The position numbers were made by a program, and so were the translations under genes. A DNA stretch of 7,066 nt from a bacterium. GTDB lineage: Bacteria > Krumholzibacteriota > Krumholzibacteria > LZORAL124-64-63. The notes beneath the pieces were generated by a model. It was not told the DNA's origin and searched no databases. It saw only the letters and a list, made by a program, of their open reading frames with translations. Location: the NCBI GenBank assembly GCA_021767885.1, contig JAASSM010000087.1:1-7066 (forward strand). Reading direction: 5' to 3'. Shown here one piece after another: positions 1 to 5,695 of this stretch (position 1 is the stretch's first letter; every line of letters starts with the position of its first letter).

Positions 1-842
1 ATGGCGACACGCTGCGCACGGCCACCGCGCGGCCGCTGACCGTGATCGCGGGCGACGCCATGGCCACGGGCCGCGGCCTGCGCCTGGCGCGTCCGGCGCC
101 CGACGCGGCCTGGCGCGTGGCGGCGGACTGGAGCCCCGCCGGCAAGGGGCCCCACCGCGACGGCGGCCTGCGCACGGTGTTCGATCGTCACGTCCAGCTC
201 GTGTTCGCCACCGGCGGCACGCCGCCGGAGAATGCCTGGGCCCGCACCCGCGCCCGTCAGGACGCCGAGCACCTCTGGTACCAGGGCAACGCCGCGGTGG
301 TGGTCCTGCCCGACACGCTCTTCGCTCCGGCCGCCGACCCGCACCGCAACGTGGTCCTCTACGGCAACGCCAGCACCCACGCGCACTGGGATGCGCTCTG
401 GGCCGCGAGCGACCTGCACCTCGATCGCCAGGTCCTGCGAGTGGGCGACCGCGTGCTCGCCGGCCCGGGATCCGGCCTGCTCGCCATCGCCCCGCGGCCC
501 GGCAGCCCGGTGGCCACCGTGGCGGTGATCGGCGGCACCGGCCTGCCCGGCTGTCGCCTCACCGATCGCCGCCCGTACCTCGCGCCGGGCGTGGCCTACC
601 CCGACGTCACCATCCTCGAGGACCGCCGCGACGCCGCCGGCACCGTGGTCCGCGCCGCCGGCTTCCTGGGCCCCGACTGGTCGCTGGCCGGCGGCGAGCT
701 GGTCTGGGACGACCGCGCCATCGGCGGCCCCGATGGCGGTGACGGCCCCGATGGCGATCACGACGCCGGCGGCGGTGACGACGCCGGCGGTGACGGCGGC
801 GCCGGTGGCCGCGGCGGCGCGGCCGGGGGGACGCGACCATGA
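1..842 (+). CDS. Prolyl-oligopeptidase-like hydrolase, C-terminal part (5' end outside window)
   Basis: The frame is open from the first complete codon (base 3) to TGA at 840-842, giving 279 residues. No start is forced inside the window, so the gene almost certainly begins upstream; the internal GTG at 42 and ATG at 60 are not needed. Visible landmarks are GGTPPENAWARTRARQDAEH, then WYQGNAAVVVLPD, then NVVLYGNAS, then VIGGTGLPGCRLTDRRPYL and GVAYPDVTIL, then AAGFLGPDWS. From memory this order matches the C-terminal region of large prolyl-oligopeptidase-family (S9-like alpha/beta hydrolase) proteins. The catalytic Ser/Asp/His part would lie upstream and cannot be checked, so peptidase activity is inference. 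After about residue 237 the protein becomes a low-complexity Gly/Asp tail of about 40 residues. No membrane segment is visible in this part. The stop overlaps the next start by 4 bases. Confidence 0.6.
   Translation, partial: GDTLRTATARPLTVIAGDAMATGRGLRLARPAPDAAWRVAADWSPAGKGPHRDGGLRTVFDRHVQLVFATGGTPPENAWARTRARQDAEHLWYQGNAAVVVLPDTLFAPAADPHRNVVLYGNASTHAHWDALWAASDLHLDRQVLRVGDRVLAGPGSGLLAIAPRPGSPVATVAVIGGTGLPGCRLTDRRPYLAPGVAYPDVTILEDRRDAAGTVVRAAGFLGPDWSLAGGELVWDDRAIGGPDGGDGPDGDHDAGGGDDAGGDGGAGGRGGAAGGTRP
726..790 (+). repeat. 18-bp-period in-frame repeats encoding a Gly/Asp-rich tail
   Basis: GGCCCCGATGGCG occurs at 726-738 and again at 744-756. CGACGCCGGCGG occurs at 761-772 and again at 779-790. 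Both pairs are offset by exactly 18 bp, which is six codons, so the protein shows degenerate six-residue steps such as GPDGGD, GPDGDH, DAGGGD and DAGGDG. This suggests slippage-driven expansion of the gene's 3' end. It superficially resembles calcium-binding Gly/Asp repeats but does not follow the GGxGxDxxx RTX pattern. Confidence 0.75.
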
Positions 843-1615
843 ATCCCCTGCGCCTCCTGCGCGGCCTCGCCCGCCTGATCAGCGCCCGGCCCCGGGTGCC
901 CCGCTCGTTGCAGGGCAACGCGGCCCTGCGCACCATCCTCGAGCGCCGCAGCCAGCGCCGCTTCCAGGACCGCGACCTCGACCCCGACGCCTGGCAGGCC
1001 ATCCTCGAGGCGGGCCGCCTGGCGCCCTCCACGGTGAACCTGCAGACGTGGTCGTTCTCCTGGTTCACCCGCGCGAGCTGGCACCACACCTTCGGCCGGC
1101 GCCTGCCCTTCGGTGCGCCGCGGGCGGTGATCATCCTGGCCGACACCCACCGCGCCCGCCGCGTGGTCCACGGCTTTCCCGAGGTGCCGCTCTGCGACCA
1201 CACCGTGGGCGTGATGAACGCCTCGCTGGCGGCGATGAACATGACCCAGGCCGCCGAGGCGCTGGGCATCGGCTCGGTGATGCTCTCGGAGACGGGCAAG
1301 ACCGGCTTCTACGACGCCGCCGAGCTGGCCGCCACGCTGGACCTGCCGCCGGGCGTGATCCCGCTGATGACGGTGGTCTTCGGCCATGCCGCCGCCGCAC
1401 CGCCGCCCATGCCGCCGCGCCTGCCGCTGGATGCGGTGGCCCTCCCCGGCCGCTACCGCGAGGCGCCGCAGCCGGTGCTCGAGCGCTGGTTCGAGCAGAT
1501 GCAGGCCGGCTACCGCGCCAGCACCGGGCAGGCGTTCCGGCGCCAGGTGGACCACTACAACCGCCGCCTGGCCGAGGCCGAGGCGGACCTGCGGCGGCTG
1601 GTGCTGCCGGACTGA
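839..1615 (+). CDS. Nitroreductase-family FMN oxidoreductase
   Basis: This 258-residue protein is a normal length for the nitroreductase superfamily, soluble FMN enzymes that use NAD(P)H to reduce nitro compounds, quinones or flavins. The N-terminal FMN-binding signature is clear: ERRSQRRF at residues 35-42, followed by EAGRLAPSTVNLQTW at about 57-71. In many relatives the latter reads APSxxNxQPW; here Thr replaces that Pro. The central helix (GVMNASLAAMNMTQAAEALG, about 124-143) and GIGSVMLSE correspond to the usual dimer core and second flavin-contact region. The C-terminal HYNRRLAEAEADLRRL looks helical. The ATG at 839 is chosen because it overlaps the upstream stop (ATGA) and follows a G-rich SD-like stretch at 825-831. 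Co-transcription with the upstream hydrolase gene is therefore likely. The physiological substrate cannot be told from sequence; the family assignment is firmer than any subfamily (NfsA or Frp type). Confidence 0.85.
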   Translation: MNPLRLLRGLARLISARPRVPRSLQGNAALRTILERRSQRRFQDRDLDPDAWQAILEAGRLAPSTVNLQTWSFSWFTRASWHHTFGRRLPFGAPRAVIILADTHRARRVVHGFPEVPLCDHTVGVMNASLAAMNMTQAAEALGIGSVMLSETGKTGFYDAAELAATLDLPPGVIPLMTVVFGHAAAAPPPMPPRLPLDAVALPGRYREAPQPVLERWFEQMQAGYRASTGQAFRRQVDHYNRRLAEAEADLRRLVLPD

Positions 1616-1641
1616 GCGGCGCCATGGGCCGGCGGTGCGAC

Positions 1642-1692
1642 CCTCGCGGCGGGTCCTCGCGGCGGGTCGCCGTCGCGGGCCCTCGCGGGGGT
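1642..1692 (+). repeat. 13-bp tandem repeat in spacer, with a decayed third copy
   Basis: CCTCGCGGCGGGT is repeated perfectly and back to back at 1642-1654 and 1655-1667. A third version, CCTCGCGGGGGT (one C missing), lies at 1681-1692. The repeat is in the noncoding spacer between the nitroreductase gene and dusA. No function is evident; replication slippage in GC-rich DNA is the simplest origin. Confidence 0.8.
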
Positions 1693-1715
1693 CCCCGCCA
1701 TCGGCCTGCGGGCCG
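1685..1715. other. Two small GC-rich hairpins in spacer
   Basis: GCGGG at 1685-1689 can pair with CCCGC at 1694-1698 around a 4-base loop. CGGCC at 1702-1706 can pair with GGCCG at 1711-1715 around TGCG. They lie 70-100 bases after the nitroreductase stop. Neither is followed by a T run, so they are not canonical intrinsic terminators. In DNA this rich in G and C such stems can arise by chance. Confidence 0.25.
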
Positions 1716-1735
1716 GCGCCGCGCCGCAGCCCGCG

Positions 1736-1764
1736 TTGCGGCCTCGCCCGCGGCGCCGTATCTA
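1736..1764 (+). promoter_or_regulatory. Weak promoter candidate just upstream of dusA
   Basis: TTGCGG at 1736-1741 and TATCTA at 1759-1764 are separated by 17 bp. Each matches the sigma70 consensus at only three of six positions. A start site about seven bases past the -10 box would fall at about 1771-1773, right at the dusA ATG, so the transcript would be leaderless or nearly so. This would fit the absence of an SD sequence, but the match is weak. Confidence 0.22.
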
Positions 1765-1772
1765 CCTCCTCC

Positions 1773-2837
1773 ATGACCACGACCGCCCCCACCCTCGACC
1801 GCCGCTTCTGCGTCGCGCCCATGATCGAGTGGACCGACCGCCACTGCCGGGCGTTCCACCGCACGCTCACGCGGCATGCCCTGCTGTACACCGAGATGGC
1901 GGTGGACCAGGCCCTGGTGCGCGGCGACCCCGCTCGCCTCATCGCCTTCGACCCGGCCGAGCAGCCGGTGGCCCTGCAGATCGGAGGCTCGGATCCCCGG
2001 CTGCTGGCGACCGCGGCGCGCATCGGCGCGGAGTTCGGCTACGCGGAGATCAATCTCAACGTGGGCTGCCCCTCGGACCGCGTGCAATCCGGCCGGTTCG
2101 GCGCCTGCCTCATGCGGGAACCCGGCCTGGTCCAGGAGTGCCTGGCGGCCATGCGCGAGGCCGTGGACGTGCCCGTCACCGTGAAGCATCGCCTCGGCGT
2201 GGACGACCAGGATCCCGCACGGGCGCTCTTCGCCTTCGTGGAGACCGTGGCGCGGAGCGGGGTGCGCACGTTCATCGTCCACGCACGGAAGGCCTGGCTG
2301 CAGGGCCTCAGCCCGAAGCAGAACCGCCAGGTGCCGCCCCTGGACCACGCCCTGGTCCACCGCCTGAAGGCCGCCCGCCCGGAGCTGGAGATCATCCTCA
2401 ACGGCGGCCTGGACTCCCTGGACGCGGCGCTGCCCCACCTCGGCCACCCGGCGGCGAGCGCCACCCCGCCCCTCGACGGCGTCATGCTCGGCCGCGCCGC
2501 CTACCAGACGCCCTGGCTCCTGGCCCGGGTGGACCGCCGGGTGTACGGCGCGCCCGCCGACCCCTTCACCGGCCGGGCCGACGCCCTGCGTGCCTTCCGC
2601 CCCCACGTGGAGGCGCAGCTCGCCCGCGGCGAGCGCCTGCATGCCATCACGCGCCACCTGCTCGGACTGTTCACCGGCTGTCCGGGCGCCCGCGCCTGGC
2701 GCCGGATCCTGGCCGAGGACGCCACCCGTCCCGGCGCCGGCTGGGAGGTGGTCGAGCGCGCGCTGGGGGCCGTCGCGGCCGGCGGCGCACCCGGCCAGCC
2801 GCCGGGCGACGGACCGGCCGATCCCCCCGGATCATGA
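1773..2837 (+). CDS. dusA: tRNA-dihydrouridine synthase A
   Basis: This 354-residue FMN- and NADPH-dependent enzyme reduces uridine to dihydrouridine in the tRNA D-loop; DusA members act at positions 20/20a. It has a TIM-barrel with typical motifs in order: RFCVAPMIEWTDRHCR (11-26), LLYTEM (37-42), PVALQIGGSDP (65-75), and INLNVGCPSDRVQSGRFGAC (93-112) with the catalytic Cys99. These are followed by VTVKHRLG (135-142, FMN-contacting Lys138), FIVHARKAWLQGLSPKQNR (167-185), IILNGGL and DGVMLGRAAYQTPW. The VHARKAWLxGLSPKxNR block marks DusA rather than DusB or DusC. The ATG at 1773 is the only sensible start, because the core motif begins only about 10 residues later and the preceding in-frame codons are not starts. 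No SD precedes it; instead the leader reads ACCTCCTCC. The last roughly 18 residues are Pro/Gly-rich and probably disordered. Confidence 0.95.
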   Translation: MTTTAPTLDRRFCVAPMIEWTDRHCRAFHRTLTRHALLYTEMAVDQALVRGDPARLIAFDPAEQPVALQIGGSDPRLLATAARIGAEFGYAEINLNVGCPSDRVQSGRFGACLMREPGLVQECLAAMREAVDVPVTVKHRLGVDDQDPARALFAFVETVARSGVRTFIVHARKAWLQGLSPKQNRQVPPLDHALVHRLKAARPELEIILNGGLDSLDAALPHLGHPAASATPPLDGVMLGRAAYQTPWLLARVDRRVYGAPADPFTGRADALRAFRPHVEAQLARGERLHAITRHLLGLFTGCPGARAWRRILAEDATRPGAGWEVVERALGAVAAGGAPGQPPGDGPADPPGS

Positions 2838-2849
2838 CCGTCCTTGTCA

Positions 2850-2899
2850 GAAATCTCCTTGCAGGGAACCCGTGCGCCTGCTGAAATCTTTACCTGGGA
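2850..2899 (+). promoter_or_regulatory. Direct repeat and weak promoter candidate before the GGDEF gene
   Basis: GAAATCT occurs at 2850-2856 and 2883-2889. The starts are 33 bp apart, close to three helical turns, and each copy is followed by a similar segment ending in GGGA. The stretch 2838-2910 is clearly richer in A+T than the rest of the window. TTGCAG (2859-2864) and TGAAAT (2882-2887) are 17 bp apart and could be -35 and -10 boxes, matching the consensus at about 3/6 and 4/6. TTGTCA at 2844-2849 is a better -35 but has no -10 at the right distance. A promoter here is plausible; the exact boxes are uncertain. Confidence 0.3.
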
Positions 2900-2915
2900 T
2901 CTCGCATCCATCGCT

Positions 2916-2922
2916 GGAGGGA
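2916..2922 (+). promoter_or_regulatory. Shine-Dalgarno sequence fixing the GTG start at 2930
   Basis: GGAGGGA lies seven bases before GTG at 2930. In the same frame a TGA at 2882-2884 closes the upstream region and no other start codon lies between. This site therefore decides a GTG start for the signalling protein. Confidence 0.8.
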
Positions 2923-2929
2923 ACTGCCC

Positions 2930-5563
2930 GTGGAGACCGAGCGCCAGACGGAGGACCGCTTCGACGAGCTGCGGCGCAAGGCCGCCGAGGTCCTGGCCGA
3001 CCGTGGCCAGGACGTGGACCCGCGCCTGCTGGACGACATCTCCCGCCTGGTCGAGGAGCTGCGCATCTCCACCGTGGAGCTGGAGATCCAGAACGACGAG
3101 CTGCGCTCCGCGCAGGAGAGCCTCGCGGTCTCCCAGGCCGACTACTTCCATCTCTACGAGAACGCCCCGGTGGGCTTCGTGACGCTGCGGCCCGACGGCG
3201 TGATCGACCGCATCAACCGCATCGCCCGCCAGTGGCTCCTGGGCGGCGAGGACGCTGGCCAGCAGAGCTTCTTCTTCCGCTCCGTGGCGCCGTCGCACCG
3301 CGGCCGTTTCCTGACCTTCCTCGCGGACGTGGCCCGGCGAGGCGAGACCCGGACCCTCGACGTCCAGCTCGACGCCCCCGGCGGCCAGGGCCGCTGGGTC
3401 GCCCTGACGGCCACCGTGCCGGGTCTGGGGTCGTCCCGGGGTCATGGCGACGCGGAGGACGCGCATCCGGTGCTGCTGTCGGTCACCGACATCGACGAGT
3501 TCAAGCAGACCCAGCGGATCCTGCGCCAGAGCGAGGAGCACTACCGGACCATCTTCGAGACGGTCTCCGACGGCCTGGTGATCCTGGACCCCGCCGGCCG
3601 CGTGCTGGACGCCAACCCGGCGGCCTGCAAGCTCCTGGGCGCCTCGCGCCGCCTGCTCCTTAAGGAGCCGCTGCCCCTGGACGGCAGCCGGCCCGCCGCG
3701 GACCTGCTGCGCACCATCCAGGAGGCCATCGCCGCCGACGGCATCTATCTCGCGCGGCACACGCTGCACCCGGCCGATGGCGACCCCTGTCCGGTCCAGG
3801 TGGTCTGCGCCCCGTACAGTGGCGGCGACGGCCGGCCCCAGACCCTGGCGGTGCTGCGCGACATCACCGCGCAGCTTCGCACCGAGGCGCAGCTGCGCGA
3901 GGCGGCGGTGGTGTTCGAGCAGTCCCACGAGGGGATCATGGTCACCGATCACGACCACCGGATCGTCATGGCCAACCGCGCCGCCAGCGAGCTCTCCGGC
4001 TACCCGCACGAGGAGCTGCTGGGCAAGCACCCGTGGGACCTGGAGTCGGGACGCCATGGTCCGGAGCACGTCCAGGCCATGCAGGAGGCCCTCGAGCGTG
4101 ACGGCAACTGGCAGGGCGAGGTCTGGAATCGCCGTCCCGACGGGGAGGTCTACGTCCAGTGGACCAGCATCAACGTGGTCCGCGACGAGGACGGCGAGAT
4201 CAGCCGGCACATCGGCATCTTCCACGACATCACCGAGCGCAAGCGCGCCGAGAGCCGCATCCGCGAGCTGGCCCACTACGACCAGCTCACCGGCCTGCCC
4301 AACCGCGCCCTCTTCCGCGATCGCCTCGACCAGGCCCTCACCCACGCCCGCCGCCACGACGAGTGGGTGGGCGTGGTGTTCATCGACCTGGACAACTTCA
4401 AGGGCGTCAACGATTCCCTCGGCCACCTCGCCGGCGACGACCTGCTGCAGGAGGTGGCCCGCCGCCTGCGGCAGAGCACCCGCGAGGAAGACACCGTGGC
4501 CCGCCTCGGCGGCGACGAGTTCGCCCTGATCCTGGCCGGGCTGCCGTCCCATGCCCTGGCGCAGCGCGTGGCCGCCCGGGTGGCCGCGGGCTGCCTGTCC
4601 GCGCTCTCCGATCCGGTGGTCATGGAGGACCGCGAGGTGTTCACCGGGGCGAGCATCGGCGTCGCCCTCTTCCCCCAGGACGGCGAGGACCCCGAGACCC
4701 TGCTCCGCAGCGCGGACCTCGCCATGTACGCGGCCAAGGAACGCGGCAAGAACACCTTCCAGCTCTACGGCAAGGGCATGAGCTCCCAGGCGCTGGCGCG
4801 CCTGAACCTGGAGACCGCCTTGCGCCAGGCCCTGCACCGCCGGGAATTCCGCCTGGAGTACCTGCCGCGCTTCGACGCCGCGGACTCGCACCTGCGCGGC
4901 CTGTCGGCCAGCATCGCCTGGCGCCCGGACGGCACCACCATGCTCGACGCCCACGACTTCATGAGCCTCGCCGAGGAGACCGGCCTGGCCGCGCGCATCG
5001 GCCAGTGGGCCCTGCACGAGACCTGCCGCCAGGCCCAGCGCTGGTGCGAGGAGGGCCGCGACCCGGGCCGCGTGGCCCTGCCCCTGTCCGCCCGGCAGTT
5101 CCTGGGCGGCGACGTGGTGGACCTCGTGGCCAGCACCCTCGACGAGACCGGCCTGCCCCCCCACCGGCTGGAACTGGAGATCGGCGAGTCGGCACTCACC
5201 GCGAACCTGGAGCAGACCGTCGCGGCGCTGGACCACCTCCGCGGCCTCGGCGTCACCGTGACCATCGACGACTTCGGCGGGGGCTACTCCAGCCTCGGCC
5301 TGCTCAAGCGCCTGCCCGTCGACGCCCTGCGGCTGGACCGTGCGCTCCTGGGCGACGTCCGCCGGGACGAACAGGACCGCGCCATCCTCCGCCTCGTCAC
5401 CGGCATGGCCGCGACCCTGGGCCTGCGCGTCATCGCCCCCGGCGTCACCGGAGCCGACGAGGCGGCCATCCTCCGCGAACTGGGCTGCCACGAGCTGCAG
5501 GGCCCGTGGTACGGCCCGCCCACCCCCGCCACCGAGGTGGTGGACATCCTGCCGCGATCCTGA
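2930..5563 (+). CDS. Triple-PAS GGDEF/EAL protein: probable diguanylate cyclase with degenerate EAL domain
   Basis: This 877-residue cytoplasmic protein has no signal peptide or membrane helix. Order: an N-terminal coiled coil (about 1-70, with VELEIQNDELRSAQESL); PAS1 (about 72-190, YENAPVGF); PAS2 (about 205-317, ending DITAQ); PAS3 (about 325-440, ending HDITERKRAE); GGDEF (about 445-613); EAL (about 625-877). The cyclase half looks active: DQLTGLPNR from residue 451, metal-binding FIDLDNFK (Asp486), Asn494, GGDEF at 527-531, and an I-site RxxD at 518-521 exactly five residues before GGDEF. Cyclic-di-GMP synthesis with product inhibition is therefore likely. The EAL half keeps the fold signatures LAEETGL, LELEIGES (Glu750, Glu753), IDDFGGGYSSL (Asp780, Asp781), Asp803 and Gln857. 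It has SAS (659-661) for EAL, Pro718 for the metal-binding Asn, Arg801 for Lys, and Pro837 and Thr840 for the two Glu of EGVE. Phosphodiesterase activity is therefore very unlikely. The signal sensed by the PAS domains is unknown. The gene starts with GTG and is probably transcribed from its own promoter. Confidence 0.93.
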   Translation: METERQTEDRFDELRRKAAEVLADRGQDVDPRLLDDISRLVEELRISTVELEIQNDELRSAQESLAVSQADYFHLYENAPVGFVTLRPDGVIDRINRIARQWLLGGEDAGQQSFFFRSVAPSHRGRFLTFLADVARRGETRTLDVQLDAPGGQGRWVALTATVPGLGSSRGHGDAEDAHPVLLSVTDIDEFKQTQRILRQSEEHYRTIFETVSDGLVILDPAGRVLDANPAACKLLGASRRLLLKEPLPLDGSRPAADLLRTIQEAIAADGIYLARHTLHPADGDPCPVQVVCAPYSGGDGRPQTLAVLRDITAQLRTEAQLREAAVVFEQSHEGIMVTDHDHRIVMANRAASELSGYPHEELLGKHPWDLESGRHGPEHVQAMQEALERDGNWQGEVWNRRPDGEVYVQWTSINVVRDEDGEISRHIGIFHDITERKRAESRIRELAHYDQLTGLPNRALFRDRLDQALTHARRHDEWVGVVFIDLDNFKGVNDSLGHLAGDDLLQEVARRLRQSTREEDTVARLGGDEFALILAGLPSHALAQRVAARVAAGCLSALSDPVVMEDREVFTGASIGVALFPQDGEDPETLLRSADLAMYAAKERGKNTFQLYGKGMSSQALARLNLETALRQALHRREFRLEYLPRFDAADSHLRGLSASIAWRPDGTTMLDAHDFMSLAEETGLAARIGQWALHETCRQAQRWCEEGRDPGRVALPLSARQFLGGDVVDLVASTLDETGLPPHRLELEIGESALTANLEQTVAALDHLRGLGVTVTIDDFGGGYSSLGLLKRLPVDALRLDRALLGDVRRDEQDRAILRLVTGMAATLGLRVIAPGVTGADEAAILRELGCHELQGPWYGPPTPATEVVDILPRS

Positions 5564-5594
5564 CCGCCCGCCACGGCTTCCCCCGGCCGCGCCG

Positions 5595-5615
5595 GACCCG
5601 CGCCAGACCCGCGCC
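5595..5615. repeat. Short direct repeat in convergent spacer
   Basis: GACCCGCGCC occurs at 5595-5604 and 5606-5615, one base apart. It lies just downstream of the GGDEF/EAL gene and beside the larger tandem array at 5631-5695. No hairpin followed by a T run is seen on either strand in this spacer, so no canonical terminator can be called for either convergent gene. Confidence 0.6.
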
Positions 5616-5630
5616 GGCCCCTTCCCCGCC

Positions 5631-5695
5631 GCGTAATTCGCCGCCGCGTAGTTCGCCGCCGCGTCAGTCCCGCGCCGCGTCAGTCCCGCGCCGCG
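5631..5695. repeat. Tandem 15/16-bp repeat array overlapping the pyrC stop codon
   Basis: On the + strand four adjacent units each start with GCGT: GCGTAATTCGCCGCC (5631-5645), GCGTAGTTCGCCGCC (5646-5660), then two identical copies of GCGTCAGTCCCGCGCC (5661-5676 and 5677-5692), followed by a partial GCG. The first two differ at one base, and the two pairs are clearly related to each other. The last full unit contains the pyrC stop (TCA on the + strand at 5680-5682) and its final codons, so the neighbouring copy duplicates the end of the gene in noncoding DNA. Confidence 0.85.

Noticed and set aside
726..842. RTX-type calcium-binding repeats in the Gly/Asp tail
   Set aside because: The units have a six-residue period and do not follow GGxGxDxxx; simple repeat expansion explains them better.
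1386..1772. An upstream extension of the dusA frame into the nitroreductase gene
   Set aside because: The extra N-terminus is Arg/Pro-rich, overlaps a real gene and is absent from the Dus family; the protein core starts just after the ATG at 1773.
1759..1772. A GGAGGAGGT ribosome-binding site read on the - strand
   Set aside because: No ATG, GTG or TTG follows at a usable distance on that strand, so it does not support an antisense gene.
758..2657. Two long - strand frames (2023-758 and 2657-1131) opposite the nitroreductase gene and dusA
   Set aside because: Translations are Arg/Ala/Gly/Pro-rich without any family motif, and both lie opposite well-supported genes. They are composition artefacts.
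1736..2884. A 382-codon + strand frame overlapping dusA
   Set aside because: The dusA frame carries the full set of Dus motifs; this alternative is Pro/Arg/Gly-rich and featureless. Only its last 16 codons are mentioned as a possible leader peptide.
2844..3182. A 112-codon + strand frame starting at TTG across the start of the signalling gene
   Set aside because: It has no SD or recognisable motif, and it overlaps the coiled coil and PAS1 coding region out of frame.
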